A stretch of DNA of 8,544 bases from an uncultured Sphingomonadales bacterium (lineage in GTDB: Bacteria > Pseudomonadota > Alphaproteobacteria > Sphingomonadales > Sphingomonadaceae), in the NCBI GenBank assembly GCA_903893935.1, contig CAITOD010000488.1:1-8544 (forward strand), in the 5' to 3' direction. A program made the translations under genes and the position numbers. A model generated the notes under the pieces. The model was not told where the DNA came from, did no database searches, and saw nothing but the letters and a program-made list of their open reading frames with translations. Below are positions 1 through 6,796 of this stretch, one piece after another. Each line of letters begins with the position of its first letter. The first letter of the stretch is position 1.

Positions 1-195
1 AGCCCCGACGGATGCCGCCTGTGGGATATCGCCACCGGCGAAAAGCTCGACAAGGACCGCTTCCGCCAGGACCTCGGCGGCGAAGAGGAAGCCTATCAGG
101 AAGTCGCGCGCCGCCTCGGCCTGCTCGACAACGAAGGCGGCCCGTCCGAAGTGCTTGACCTGGGCGCGCACCGCAAGCTGCGCACCAAGAAGTAA
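1..195 (+). CDS. purC: PurC (SAICAR synthase), C-terminal end, partial
   Basis: This is the last 64 codons of phosphoribosylaminoimidazole-succinocarboxamide synthase; the 5' part lies outside the window. The enzyme joins aspartate to CAIR with ATP in cytoplasmic de novo purine synthesis. The frame opens at base 1 with SPDGCRLWD, followed by a [15 protein letters not shown] segment. This is the conserved C-terminal region of PurC, in which SPD-(T/G)-CR-LWD belongs to the active site. It ends RKLRTKK and a TAA stop. A strong terminator follows 46 bases later. In many alphaproteobacteria purC is directly followed by purS and purQ; here those genes are about 8 kb away at the other end of the window. 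Identity is very likely; only the fragment can be judged. Confidence 0.93.
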   Translation, partial: SPDGCRLWDIATGEKLDKDRFRQDLGGEEEAYQEVARRLGLLDNEGGPSEVLDLGAHRKLRTKK

Positions 196-241
196 GGCCT
201 TGATCCGGTCCTTATCCGGATTGACCACGCGATTGGAGTTG

Positions 242-275
242 ATACCCCTGCGGCATTGGCGGCAGGGGTATTTTG
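242..275 (+). terminator. Rho-independent terminator after purC
   Basis: A perfect 10-bp inverted repeat, ATACCCCTGC (242-251) and GCAGGGGTAT (262-271), encloses a 10-nt loop. A run of four T follows (271-274, the first T being part of the stem). It begins 46 bases after the purC stop, so it should end the purC transcript. The 3' arm also carries AGGGG, which looks like the ribosome binding site of the next gene. Confidence 0.82.
264..268 (+). promoter_or_regulatory. Probable ribosome binding site inside the terminator stem
   Basis: AGGGG at 264-268 lies 8 nt upstream of the TTG at 277 and is the best Shine-Dalgarno-like sequence before this reading frame. It lies wholly within the 3' arm of the preceding terminator hairpin. 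In any transcript reading through from purC it would be base-paired; in a transcript starting inside the hairpin it would be free. This site is the main reason for choosing TTG 277 as the start. Confidence 0.45.
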
Positions 276-276
276 C

Positions 277-2088
277 TTGGGTCTAGCGCAACAACCACGA
301 TCGAGCCTGTTTACCGGCTGGCGCGGCGTGCTGGTCGGGCTTGGACTGCTGATGCTGCTGGCGATTGCCGGCATGCAGGCGGTGGCCGCCGGGGACCGCT
401 ACGGGCTGTTCGGGAATGATCGCGCCGCGCGGATCGGGATCGGATCGCATCCGGACTGGCAGCCGGGCTGGACGCATGTCGATGCGGTCGAGCCCGGGGG
501 CGCTGCGGCGAGCGCGGGGATCGCGGCGGGTGATGATATCCGTCTGGCGAGACCGTTGCTGCTGTCCTCTGACGCACCACCCGGAACGCGCGTGGCTGCG
601 CAAGTCCGCCACGGCCGGCACCTGCGCCCCGTCACGCTGGTGTTCCAGCGGTTCGACCCCAGCAGCAACACGACCGCAGCAAACCTCTGGCTGACCGCAG
701 TGGGCGGAAGCCTGTTCATGGTCATCCTCGGCTTTGTAGTCGTTGCGCGCGGCTGGGGACAGCCTGCCGCACTGGCGCTCGGGGTCGGGCTGGTCGGTTT
801 CGGCTCTGGCGACATCCTGCCGGTCTGGGCGATCGATCGGCCCTGGACCACGGCACTGCTGGGGGCGATCTTTTTGACCAACGCCTGCAGCTGCGGGCTG
901 TCTGTTTTCGCCCCGTTGCTGTATGGACTTTATGTGCGCCCGCCCGGACGTTTGGCTTGGGCGCTTGTCATCGCGACCATCGTGCTTGCCTGCGTCGGCC
1001 TGGCGGTGGGGCTGATAACCGGCTGGGAACAAATGCCGCTGCCGCGGTGGGTCAACGTGGCCGAGCAAGTCTTGCTGCTGGTCGGCCCCATACTGGCCTG
1101 CTGGTGGGCGTGGCGCGGATTTCTGGATGCGCCAGCGGCAGAAACCAATCGCTTTGCAGCGGTGCTCGCCGCTTTTGCACTCGGCTTTGCAGGCCAGTTG
1201 GTCATTCTGATCGGGCCGGCCGGTTTCGATGTTGGCGGGCGCGGCCTGGCGCTGGGGTTCAATACCCTTACCACGCTGATCGTGGCAGTCGCGTTTCCGC
1301 TGGCCATGGCTTATGCGGTGCTGCGGCACCGGATCATCGACCTTGGCTTCGCGCTGAACCGTACCATGGTCTACGGCACGTTCAGCGCGATCCTGCTCGG
1401 CAGTTTCGGGCTCATCGAATGGGGCATCGAACACCTGTTGCCCGAAGAATGGGTCAGGGCGAGCGCGTGGATCGACGCAGGCGCAGCGGTCATGGTCTAT
1501 CTGGCGTTTCACCGCGTGCACGATGCGGTCGAAGCGCGGGTCGAACACCTGTTCTTTCATCAATGGAAAGCCAACGAGGCCGCGCTGCGCCGGTTTGTCG
1601 GATCGGCATCGCATTTCGAAGACGACCGCTCGCTGGCGCGCGCCTTTGCCGATGAACTGGCCCGGTTTGGCGGCGGCGCGCAAGTGGCGCTGTACCGTCG
1701 CAACGAAGGCGTGCTGAACCGGGTGGCCGGCACCTGGGAGCGCGCACCGCGCCATTTCCGCGATGATGATCCGGCATTTGCGCTGATGCGCGCCGAACGC
1801 GCGCCGCTCGATCTGACCGAAACACCAACCAATCTGCCGGGGGTGCTGGCACTGCCGATGCTCGATCACGGCGTTCTGGCTGGCCTCGTGCTGCTTGACC
1901 TGAAGGGCAATGGCGCGCTGTATCGGCCCGACGAGGTTGCCTTGCTCGGCTGGGCCGCGCATGAAGTGGGGATGGCGCTGGCAGCACTTCACGCCGGTCT
2001 GATCGAATCCGAAAACCGGCTGCTGAAAGCGCAAGTCTTGCGGTTGAGCAGCATTATCGGTGACCGGCTCGATCTGGCCGGCGTATGA
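277..2088 (+). CDS. PDZ-like / multi-TM / GAF-like membrane sensor protein without output domain
   Basis: Predicted 603-residue inner-membrane protein, receptor-like, ligand unknown. Residues are numbered from TTG 277. A first membrane segment at about 19-38 is followed by a PDZ-like domain at about 48-126, with a GGAAASAGIAAGDDI stretch near 74-88 resembling the PDZ ligand-groove and GD region. Seven or more hydrophobic helices span about 138-348. The motif YAVLRHRIIDLGFALNR (about 346-362) recurs in membrane sensors related to ComP and 7TM-type histidine kinases. Two further hydrophobic segments follow at about 363-383 and 397-411. The cytoplasmic tail (about 431-573) looks like a GAF domain. 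The protein then ends after a short helix: there is no HisKA, HATPase, GGDEF or EAL domain. The start is uncertain because no ATG fits well; TTG 277 has AGGGG 8 nt upstream, and GTG 328 is an alternative. The next gene follows after 17 bases, suggesting an operon. The domain calls rest on pattern recognition; the coding frame is secure. Confidence 0.72.
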   Translation: MGLAQQPRSSLFTGWRGVLVGLGLLMLLAIAGMQAVAAGDRYGLFGNDRAARIGIGSHPDWQPGWTHVDAVEPGGAAASAGIAAGDDIRLARPLLLSSDAPPGTRVAAQVRHGRHLRPVTLVFQRFDPSSNTTAANLWLTAVGGSLFMVILGFVVVARGWGQPAALALGVGLVGFGSGDILPVWAIDRPWTTALLGAIFLTNACSCGLSVFAPLLYGLYVRPPGRLAWALVIATIVLACVGLAVGLITGWEQMPLPRWVNVAEQVLLLVGPILACWWAWRGFLDAPAAETNRFAAVLAAFALGFAGQLVILIGPAGFDVGGRGLALGFNTLTTLIVAVAFPLAMAYAVLRHRIIDLGFALNRTMVYGTFSAILLGSFGLIEWGIEHLLPEEWVRASAWIDAGAAVMVYLAFHRVHDAVEARVEHLFFHQWKANEAALRRFVGSASHFEDDRSLARAFADELARFGGGAQVALYRRNEGVLNRVAGTWERAPRHFRDDDPAFALMRAERAPLDLTETPTNLPGVLALPMLDHGVLAGLVLLDLKGNGALYRPDEVALLGWAAHEVGMALAALHAGLIESENRLLKAQVLRLSSIIGDRLDLAGV

Positions 2089-2090
2089 CA

Positions 2091-2097
2091 GGGGGAG
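2091..2097 (+). promoter_or_regulatory. Strong ribosome binding site fixing the hydrolase start
   Basis: GGGGGAG at 2091-2097 lies 8 nt before ATG 2106, with the purine stretch just after the upstream stop. The in-frame ATG at 2085, which overlaps the upstream TGA as ATGA, lies before this site. Starting there would add seven residues ahead of a well-formed signal peptide, so ATG 2106 is preferred. Confidence 0.75.
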
Positions 2098-2105
2098 CAA
2101 AGACC

Positions 2106-4004
2106 ATGACGTTCAGAATTGCACTGGCTTGCGTTCTGCTGAGCGGAATGGCCGCTTCGGCAATGGCTGCGACCCCTGCTCCGATTTATGACGAGCGCCC
2201 GGCCAAGCTTGAAGAAGCCAGGGCCCCGCGCGATTTCGACCGCCGCGTCGTCGATATCGCCATGCGCGACGGGGTGAAGCTGCACACCGTGATCCTCGTG
2301 CCCAAAGGCGCCAAAGGGGCGGCGATCCTGCTGACGCGCACGCCTTACCACGCGGACGAGCAGACCAGTTATGGCCATGCGGCGCATATGGCCGCGCGGC
2401 TCGATGGCTATGACAGCGCCCCCGATGTGGTCGCCGCGGGGCATTACATCCGCGTGATCCAGGATGTGCGCGGCAAGTACGATTCGGGCGGGGCCTATGT
2501 GATGAACCGGCCGTTCGTCGGCTCGTCGCTCAATCCGACCAAAGTCGATCACGCCACCGATACGTATGACACGATCGACTGGCTGGTGAAGAATGTGCCC
2601 GAATCGAATGGCCGGGTCGGCATTCTGGGGATCAGCTACGACGGGTTCACCTCGCTCGCCGCATTGGTCCATCCGCATCCGGCGCTCAAAGTCGCGGTGC
2701 CGATGAACCCGATGGTCGATGGCTGGCGCGGCGACGACTGGTTCCACAACGGCGCGATGCGCATGCTGGGCAACGACTACATTTTCAACCAGGTCGCCAC
2801 GCGCGACAACACCGTGTTTTATGAATATGGCGAAGCTGACCTCTACACCCATTTCATGCGCTACGGCTCGGCAGGGGCGGCAGCCACCGCGCACGGCATG
2901 GACCAGATCGGGTTCTGGCAGAAAATCAAGGCGCACCCCGCCTACGACGCGTTCTGGCAAGAGCAGGCGATGGACCGGATACTCGCCAAAGAGGGCCTGA
3001 CCGTGCCGACCATGCTGGTGCATTCGCTGTGGGACCAGGAAGATATCTATGGCGCGCCCGCAGTATGGTCGGCGCTGAAGCCGATGGACAAGGACGGCAA
3101 GCTGTTCCTTTCGATCGGTCCGTGGTTTCACGGGCAGGAAATCGAACGCGCCGACAGCCTCGGCCCGGTCCGCTGGGACAGCGACACCGGCAAATGGTGG
3201 CGCATGCACGTGCTGGCGCCGTTTCTGGCGCATTACCTCTATGATGCGCCGATGGATGTGGCGACGGTGACCGCGTTCCAGTCGGGCGCCAACGACTGGC
3301 AGCGCCTCAACGGCTGGCCGGTTGCCCAACCCGCGACGAGGCTGTGGCTGACCGCCGACCAGTCGCTGGGCTTTGCCCGGCCCGCCAAGGCGGCACAGCT
3401 GGACTATGTGTCCGATCCGGCCAATCCGGTTACCTATATGCCACGCCCGAACAAGGAAGTGGGCTATGACAACAACCCCTGGCCGACCTGGCTGACCAGC
3501 GACCAGCGCGTGGTCTCGGGGCGCCCCGATGTGCTGACCTTTACCGGCCCGGTGCTCGACAAGCCGGTGACGATTGCGGGCCAGCCCACTGTGCATCTGG
3601 TCGCCGCCACCACCGGCACCGACAGCGACTGGGTGGTCAAGCTGATCGACGTCTATCCCGACGAGGTCCCGGGCGACAAGGCGATGGGCGGCTATGAACT
3701 GGCGGTAGGCATGGACGTGTTTCGCGGACGCTATCGCGAAAGCCTGTCGCAGCCCAAAGCGATCACGCCCAATGTGGCGCTGGCGTATGACTTTGCGCTG
3801 CCGAACGCCAACCACGTGTTCCTGCCCGGCCACCGCATCATGGTGCAGATCCAGTCAAGCTGGTTCCCGCTCTATGACCGCAACCCGCAAAGCTTCGTAC
3901 CCTCGATCATCGACGCCAAGCCCGGCGACTACATCAAGGCGACGCAAAAAATCAGCGTGGGTGGCGACGATGGCACTTATATCAACTTGCCCGTGGTGAA
4001 CTGA
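2106..4004 (+). CDS. Alpha-amino acid ester hydrolase (CocE/NonD, peptidase S15 class), secreted
   Basis: A 632-residue serine hydrolase expected to cleave esters and amides of alpha-amino acids, including the side chain of amino-beta-lactams; often annotated as glutaryl-7-ACA acylase or CocE/NonD hydrolase. A signal peptide (residues 1-21, cleavage after AMA) predicts periplasmic location. The alpha/beta-hydrolase core holds the nucleophile motif GISYDG with Ser177, then Asp310 in LWDQED and His342 in GPWFHG. Triad spacing (133 and 32 residues) equals that recalled for the Acetobacter turbidans enzyme (S205, D338, H370). The carboxylate cluster that binds the substrate alpha-amino group in that family is present as Asp211 (34 after the serine, in DGWRGDDW), Glu312 and Asp313. 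Tyr178, next to the nucleophile, fits the oxyanion position. The C-terminal third has the jelly-roll pattern of S15/CocE enzymes, including KLIDVYPDE. Length matches the family (about 640-670). It follows the membrane sensor gene by 17 bases and has its own terminator. Its natural substrate is not evident. Confidence 0.88.
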   Translation: MTFRIALACVLLSGMAASAMAATPAPIYDERPAKLEEARAPRDFDRRVVDIAMRDGVKLHTVILVPKGAKGAAILLTRTPYHADEQTSYGHAAHMAARLDGYDSAPDVVAAGHYIRVIQDVRGKYDSGGAYVMNRPFVGSSLNPTKVDHATDTYDTIDWLVKNVPESNGRVGILGISYDGFTSLAALVHPHPALKVAVPMNPMVDGWRGDDWFHNGAMRMLGNDYIFNQVATRDNTVFYEYGEADLYTHFMRYGSAGAAATAHGMDQIGFWQKIKAHPAYDAFWQEQAMDRILAKEGLTVPTMLVHSLWDQEDIYGAPAVWSALKPMDKDGKLFLSIGPWFHGQEIERADSLGPVRWDSDTGKWWRMHVLAPFLAHYLYDAPMDVATVTAFQSGANDWQRLNGWPVAQPATRLWLTADQSLGFARPAKAAQLDYVSDPANPVTYMPRPNKEVGYDNNPWPTWLTSDQRVVSGRPDVLTFTGPVLDKPVTIAGQPTVHLVAATTGTDSDWVVKLIDVYPDEVPGDKAMGGYELAVGMDVFRGRYRESLSQPKAITPNVALAYDFALPNANHVFLPGHRIMVQIQSSWFPLYDRNPQSFVPSIIDAKPGDYIKATQKISVGGDDGTYINLPVVN

Positions 4005-4025
4005 CCCGGGCGCACTGCCTGGCTT

Positions 4026-4071
4026 GCGGTTGCGGACAAGCGATGCCCCTGTTTTTCGCAACCGCGTTTTT
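4026..4071 (+). terminator. Rho-independent terminator after the ester hydrolase
   Basis: A perfect 9-bp inverted repeat, GCGGTTGCG (4026-4034) and CGCAACCGC (4057-4065), is followed by GTTTTT (T run 4067-4071). The loop is long at 22 nt and may pair partly. It starts 21 bases after the hydrolase stop and lies between two converging genes. The T run supports termination on the plus strand only; no matching T run serves the minus-strand gene. Confidence 0.75.
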
Positions 4072-4118
4072 CGCGCATGGCGCGGAGCATGATCCGTGGC
4101 GGCTCCGGCCGCAGGATT

Positions 4119-6176
4119 TCAATGGTTCGCCGGGATATCAAACTTGATCGTTTCAGTCTTGGCGGAGCAGGCCAGACTGCCGTTCGGGCGAAAGCTCGGA
4201 TCAAAGCGAATGTGTTTGACCAGCGCGGTTGCGCCCTCGACAAACACGAACGGCGGATAGGCGATGACCGCACGCGGGGCGACCGGGTGACCATCGGCCG
4301 CGATGTCGAATTCCTCGCTCACCCACCCTTCAAAGCCCATGCGCAAGGCATCGACCGGATAGTCTGAGTCTGAACCGCTCGAACGCAGCCGCGGAATGTC
4401 TCCGATCAGCGCGCATTGCGATTCGCCCAGTCCGGTTCGCGCAAACAGGCTCTCGGCCTCGCTGCGGCGACCGTCGCGCGCAGCAAGGCTGGCCAGACGC
4501 AGCAGCGCGACTTGCCGCAAGGGAGAACCCGCATCGAGCCGCGCGTCTTCGGCGACCAGATGAAGCGCTGCCAACTCGCGGTCGCTATAGCTGCCGCGCG
4601 AATGCCCCAGCACCGCGATCAGTCGCAAAGTGTCCTGCGCCAGCGCGTCGATGGCGATGTCGGACGATTCTGCCGCATTGAGCAACCCGGTTTCGCCCGC
4701 TTCATACATGCCCGGCTTGTAAAGCGACCGGGCATCGTTCTGACTTTTCATCACCATCGCACGAAGCGCTGCAGCAGAGGCACGGTGCGCTGCATCTGCG
4801 GTTGCCAGCAACGTGATCGCGCGATCGGCGTCGGCCAGTTGCGAAGCGCGCGCGACCGGATCGCTTCCCAGCGCAAGCATCAGCAGCGTTCCTGCGCCGA
4901 CGCTATCGCCTGCTGCGGCGAGCGTCTCGGCCTTGCGACGCAGCGCCCCGGCACGGTCAGACCCGAGGTGCATCGGCATGCCATTGGCGGTCGCCAGCGG
5001 TGCAGCCCACCGGGCGATACGCTGGCGGAAAGGCACATCCGCGCCGGGCAATCCGCCGCCGGTTTTCGAACAGCGCAACTCGGCGCGGATCAGCGCGCGA
5101 TAAAACGGCGGCAGTTTGGCCACGGTTTCGGGTTGCCACGCCCAACGGCGCACGGCCTCGGCAAACACGCGCGCAGTCGCATAGTCCCCGCGCGTGAACA
5201 CGGTTTGCGCATCGGTCACCGTGCCGTCGTCGCTGATCGCGAATTCGACGACGGCGCTGTCGGTCGGACGCAGGCCGACCGCTTCATCGCACGCCGGTGT
5301 TCCGAGCACTTTGGCACTGGCGAACGGCGACTGGGCGATCCGCCCTTCGCCGGTATAGGCCAGGAGTTCGCGCGCGCGGTCGACGTTGCCCTTGAGCAGC
5401 GCCGCCTCGGCCGCGTCGGCGCGCAAGCTGACATCGCTCAGCGTAACTCGCGAAGTCAGCCCGCCGGACAACGCCAACGCATGTTCAGCGGCTTGCGAGG
5501 CCTCGACATAGCGACCGAGATTCATCAGGATACGCGCGCGGACCGTGTCAATGGCGGCTTCGGCATGCGCCCGGTCGCGGCCTGCCGGCAGCGTGGCAAC
5601 GATGGCCAGCGCACGGTCGGTGAGCGGGAACGCCACGCCGTCGCCATCGAATGTGGTGATGACCGCCAGACCGATCAACGCGTCGACCCGGTCCTGCTGC
5701 CCGGGCAGGGCAAGCAGGTGCCGATAGGCAGCAACCGCACCATCGTGATCGTATCGCCGGGCAGCGAGCCGCGCCAGGCCGAGCCAACCGAGCGATGCAT
5801 CGGCAACCATATCCGGCCCGGCCTGCTCGACAACCGGAAGCCCCGCGCGAACCCACGCCTCGCCCTGCTCGCGCTGTCCGCGCTCGATCGCGCAAAGCCC
5901 GCGGCGCAAGGCGATCATCCCCCACGGCAAAGAGCCCGGCTTGACGCGCGGATCGCTTGCCAGCCGCGCAAACACCGTTTCGGCTTCGTCGCAGTGGTGC
6001 GCTTCGGCGGCGGTGCTGGCGGCATCAAAATCGGCTTGCAAGCCGTGCGCTGCGGGCGGCGCCGGCGCGGTCTTGGGTGCTGTTTGCGCGTGGGCGGGGC
6101 TTGCAAAAGCCATCGCTGCCGCGCACACGAGCGCGGCAACCCTGTTGCGCCACAGAGCCGGCGTTGCTGGACGCAT
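4119..6176 (-). CDS. Secreted TPR-like protein with two TonB-C-like domains
   Basis: A 685-residue protein of unknown function, probably periplasmic. ATG at 6176 is preceded by AAGGA (6185-6189 on the plus coordinates) at 8 nt. A signal peptide with h-region AALVCAAAMAFA ends at AHA|QT (residue 30). Alpha-helical TPR-like repeats fill about 45-280 and 405-580. Two stretches resemble the C-terminal domain of TonB: about 290-368 (EFAISDDGTVTDAQ, then AVRRWAWQPE) and about 594-685 (YPVDALRMGFEGWVSEEFDI, then PFVFVEGATALVKHIRFDP). Unlike true TonB there is no retained N-terminal anchor and no proline-rich spacer of usual length, so it is unlikely to be a classical ExbB/ExbD-driven transducer. The mature part has exactly six cysteines, C62, C95, C296, C368, C588 and C670; the last four bracket the two TonB-C-like domains. 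A thioredoxin-like gene is divergent from it, and the hydrolase gene converges on its 3' end. The coding frame is secure; the role is not known. Confidence 0.75.
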   Translation of the reverse strand: MRPATPALWRNRVAALVCAAAMAFASPAHAQTAPKTAPAPPAAHGLQADFDAASTAAEAHHCDEAETVFARLASDPRVKPGSLPWGMIALRRGLCAIERGQREQGEAWVRAGLPVVEQAGPDMVADASLGWLGLARLAARRYDHDGAVAAYRHLLALPGQQDRVDALIGLAVITTFDGDGVAFPLTDRALAIVATLPAGRDRAHAEAAIDTVRARILMNLGRYVEASQAAEHALALSGGLTSRVTLSDVSLRADAAEAALLKGNVDRARELLAYTGEGRIAQSPFASAKVLGTPACDEAVGLRPTDSAVVEFAISDDGTVTDAQTVFTRGDYATARVFAEAVRRWAWQPETVAKLPPFYRALIRAELRCSKTGGGLPGADVPFRQRIARWAAPLATANGMPMHLGSDRAGALRRKAETLAAAGDSVGAGTLLMLALGSDPVARASQLADADRAITLLATADAAHRASAAALRAMVMKSQNDARSLYKPGMYEAGETGLLNAAESSDIAIDALAQDTLRLIAVLGHSRGSYSDRELAALHLVAEDARLDAGSPLRQVALLRLASLAARDGRRSEAESLFARTGLGESQCALIGDIPRLRSSGSDSDYPVDALRMGFEGWVSEEFDIAADGHPVAPRAVIAYPPFVFVEGATALVKHIRFDPSFRPNGSLACSAKTETIKFDIPANH

Positions 6177-6220
6177 CCGATAAATCCTTGCGCTCGACCT
6201 GAACGCCGGTCACTGTGCCG

Positions 6221-6226
6221 ATTATG
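6221..6226 (-). promoter_or_regulatory. Possible -10 element for the TPR/TonB-C gene
   Basis: Read on the minus strand this is CATAAT, one mismatch from TATAAT. It would place a transcription start near 6214, about 38 nt before the ATG at 6176. No good -35 hexamer is found at 16-18 nt, so support is weak. It overlaps the proposed ATG of the divergent thioredoxin-like gene. Confidence 0.22.
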
Positions 6227-6688
6227 CGGGGCGCGACAAGCTCAATCTGGACCGTACTTGCGCGAATTCTGGCCGGTTGCATGATGATTTGGGCAACCGA
6301 TTGCGCTGCGCAAACCATTCCCCCGCCGCCGGCCAATGCACTGATCCTGTTCGGTGCACGCTGGTGCGCGCCGTGCACCGTCGAATTGCGCGGAATTGCG
6401 CAACTGGATGCAGCACTCGCCGATTTGCCCGCACCGGCCCGGCCGCGCCTCGTCCTCGCGTGGATTGACCAGCCCGCTGCACCGCCCGCACGGTTTGCGC
6501 AGATGCGCAGCCGCGTGATGCTCGCTCCGCCGCTGTGGGCAGCAGCCTGGGCCGAGGCGCATTACGCAACGGCGCATGGTTTGCCCTTTGCTGTGCTCGA
6601 AGACAGCGCGGGCCGCGCCTGCGCAATCCACCCCGGCCCGTTGACCGGCCCGGATGTCGCGCAGATGTGGGCGCAATGCCGGCCCTGA
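6224..6688 (+). CDS. Secreted thioredoxin-fold protein with WCAPC motif
   Basis: A small protein (154 residues from ATG 6224) with a thioredoxin/TlpA-like active site, ILFGARWCAPC, placing the redox cysteines at 48 and 51. Downstream, HGLPFAVLEDSAGR fits the cis-proline loop (Pro121) and following strand of TlpA-like proteins. An N-terminal hydrophobic region with probable cleavage at CAA|QT (after residue 29) predicts export. Two more cysteines (133 and 152) near the C-terminus could pair. It is likely a periplasmic disulfide oxidoreductase or reductase; its partner is not shown. The start is uncertain: GTG 6215 would add three residues, ATG 6278 would remove much of the signal region, and none has a strong ribosome binding site. 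An in-frame TGA at 6200 limits any longer form. It is divergent from the cysteine-containing TPR/TonB-C gene, suggesting a functional link. It is shorter and more divergent than typical TlpA or thioredoxin. Confidence 0.68.
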   Translation: MRGATSSIWTVLARILAGCMMIWATDCAAQTIPPPPANALILFGARWCAPCTVELRGIAQLDAALADLPAPARPRLVLAWIDQPAAPPARFAQMRSRVMLAPPLWAAAWAEAHYATAHGLPFAVLEDSAGRACAIHPGPLTGPDVAQMWAQCRP

Positions 6689-6721
6689 ACTTGAAAAGCG
6701 GCGGATCTTGAACAGCGGCGG
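6688..6721 (+). repeat. Imperfect 17-bp tandem repeat, two copies
   Basis: Two adjacent 17-base units, 6688-6704 and 6705-6721, share CTTGAAnAGCGGCGG with one internal mismatch (A or C). The first unit overlaps the last base of the thioredoxin-like stop codon. It lies in the gap before the amidase gene. A spacing of 17 bp is not a whole number of helical turns (about 1.6), so tandem binding of one regulator on one helix face is not suggested. Confidence 0.6.
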
Positions 6722-6730
6722 GCATAAATC

Positions 6731-6766
6731 GCAACTGTGGGCAAGGCACCGTGATGGCACGGTTGC
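6731..6766 (+). other. Competing hairpins upstream of the amidase gene
   Basis: GCAACTGTG (6731-6739) can pair with CACGGTTGC (6758-6766), with one G-U wobble and an 18-nt loop. The same 3' arm can instead pair locally: ACCGTG (6748-6753) with CACGGT (6758-6763), 4-nt loop. The two folds exclude each other. No T run follows, so this is not a standard terminator. It lies 30-65 bases before the amidase start. Confidence 0.35.
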
Positions 6767-6796
6767 GGACCGCGCCAGATGCGGCATGATGACGCC

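Noticed and set aside
221..248. Sigma-70-type promoter for the sensor gene with TTGACC at 221-226
   Set aside because: No acceptable -10 hexamer is found at 16-18 nt; the candidate would be TACCCC within the terminator stem.
256..258. TTG 256 as start of the sensor gene
   Set aside because: It lies in the loop of the purC terminator and lacks a ribosome binding site; TTG 277 has AGGGG at 8 nt.
283..3833. Two long minus-strand open frames (283-2100 and 1989-3833) opposite the sensor and ester hydrolase
   Set aside because: Both are explained by high GC codon bias of the plus-strand genes; no ribosome binding site, signal or domain was recognised.
4099..4112. Hairpin GCGGC-TCCG-GCCGC as terminator of the minus-strand TPR/TonB-C gene
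   Set aside because: The stem is only 5 bp and no T run follows on the minus strand.
6272..6283. Lipobox LAGC in the thioredoxin-like signal region, suggesting a lipoprotein
   Set aside because: The cysteine is followed by more hydrophobic residues (MMIWA) and a normal cleavage site CAA|QT, and an arginine interrupts the h-region before it.
4416..6284. Long plus-strand open frame opposite the TPR/TonB-C gene (622 codons)
   Set aside because: Its composition (rich in Arg, Gln and Gly, no motifs) is that of an antisense shadow in GC-rich DNA. The opposite strand has a signal peptide, ribosome binding site and recognisable domains.
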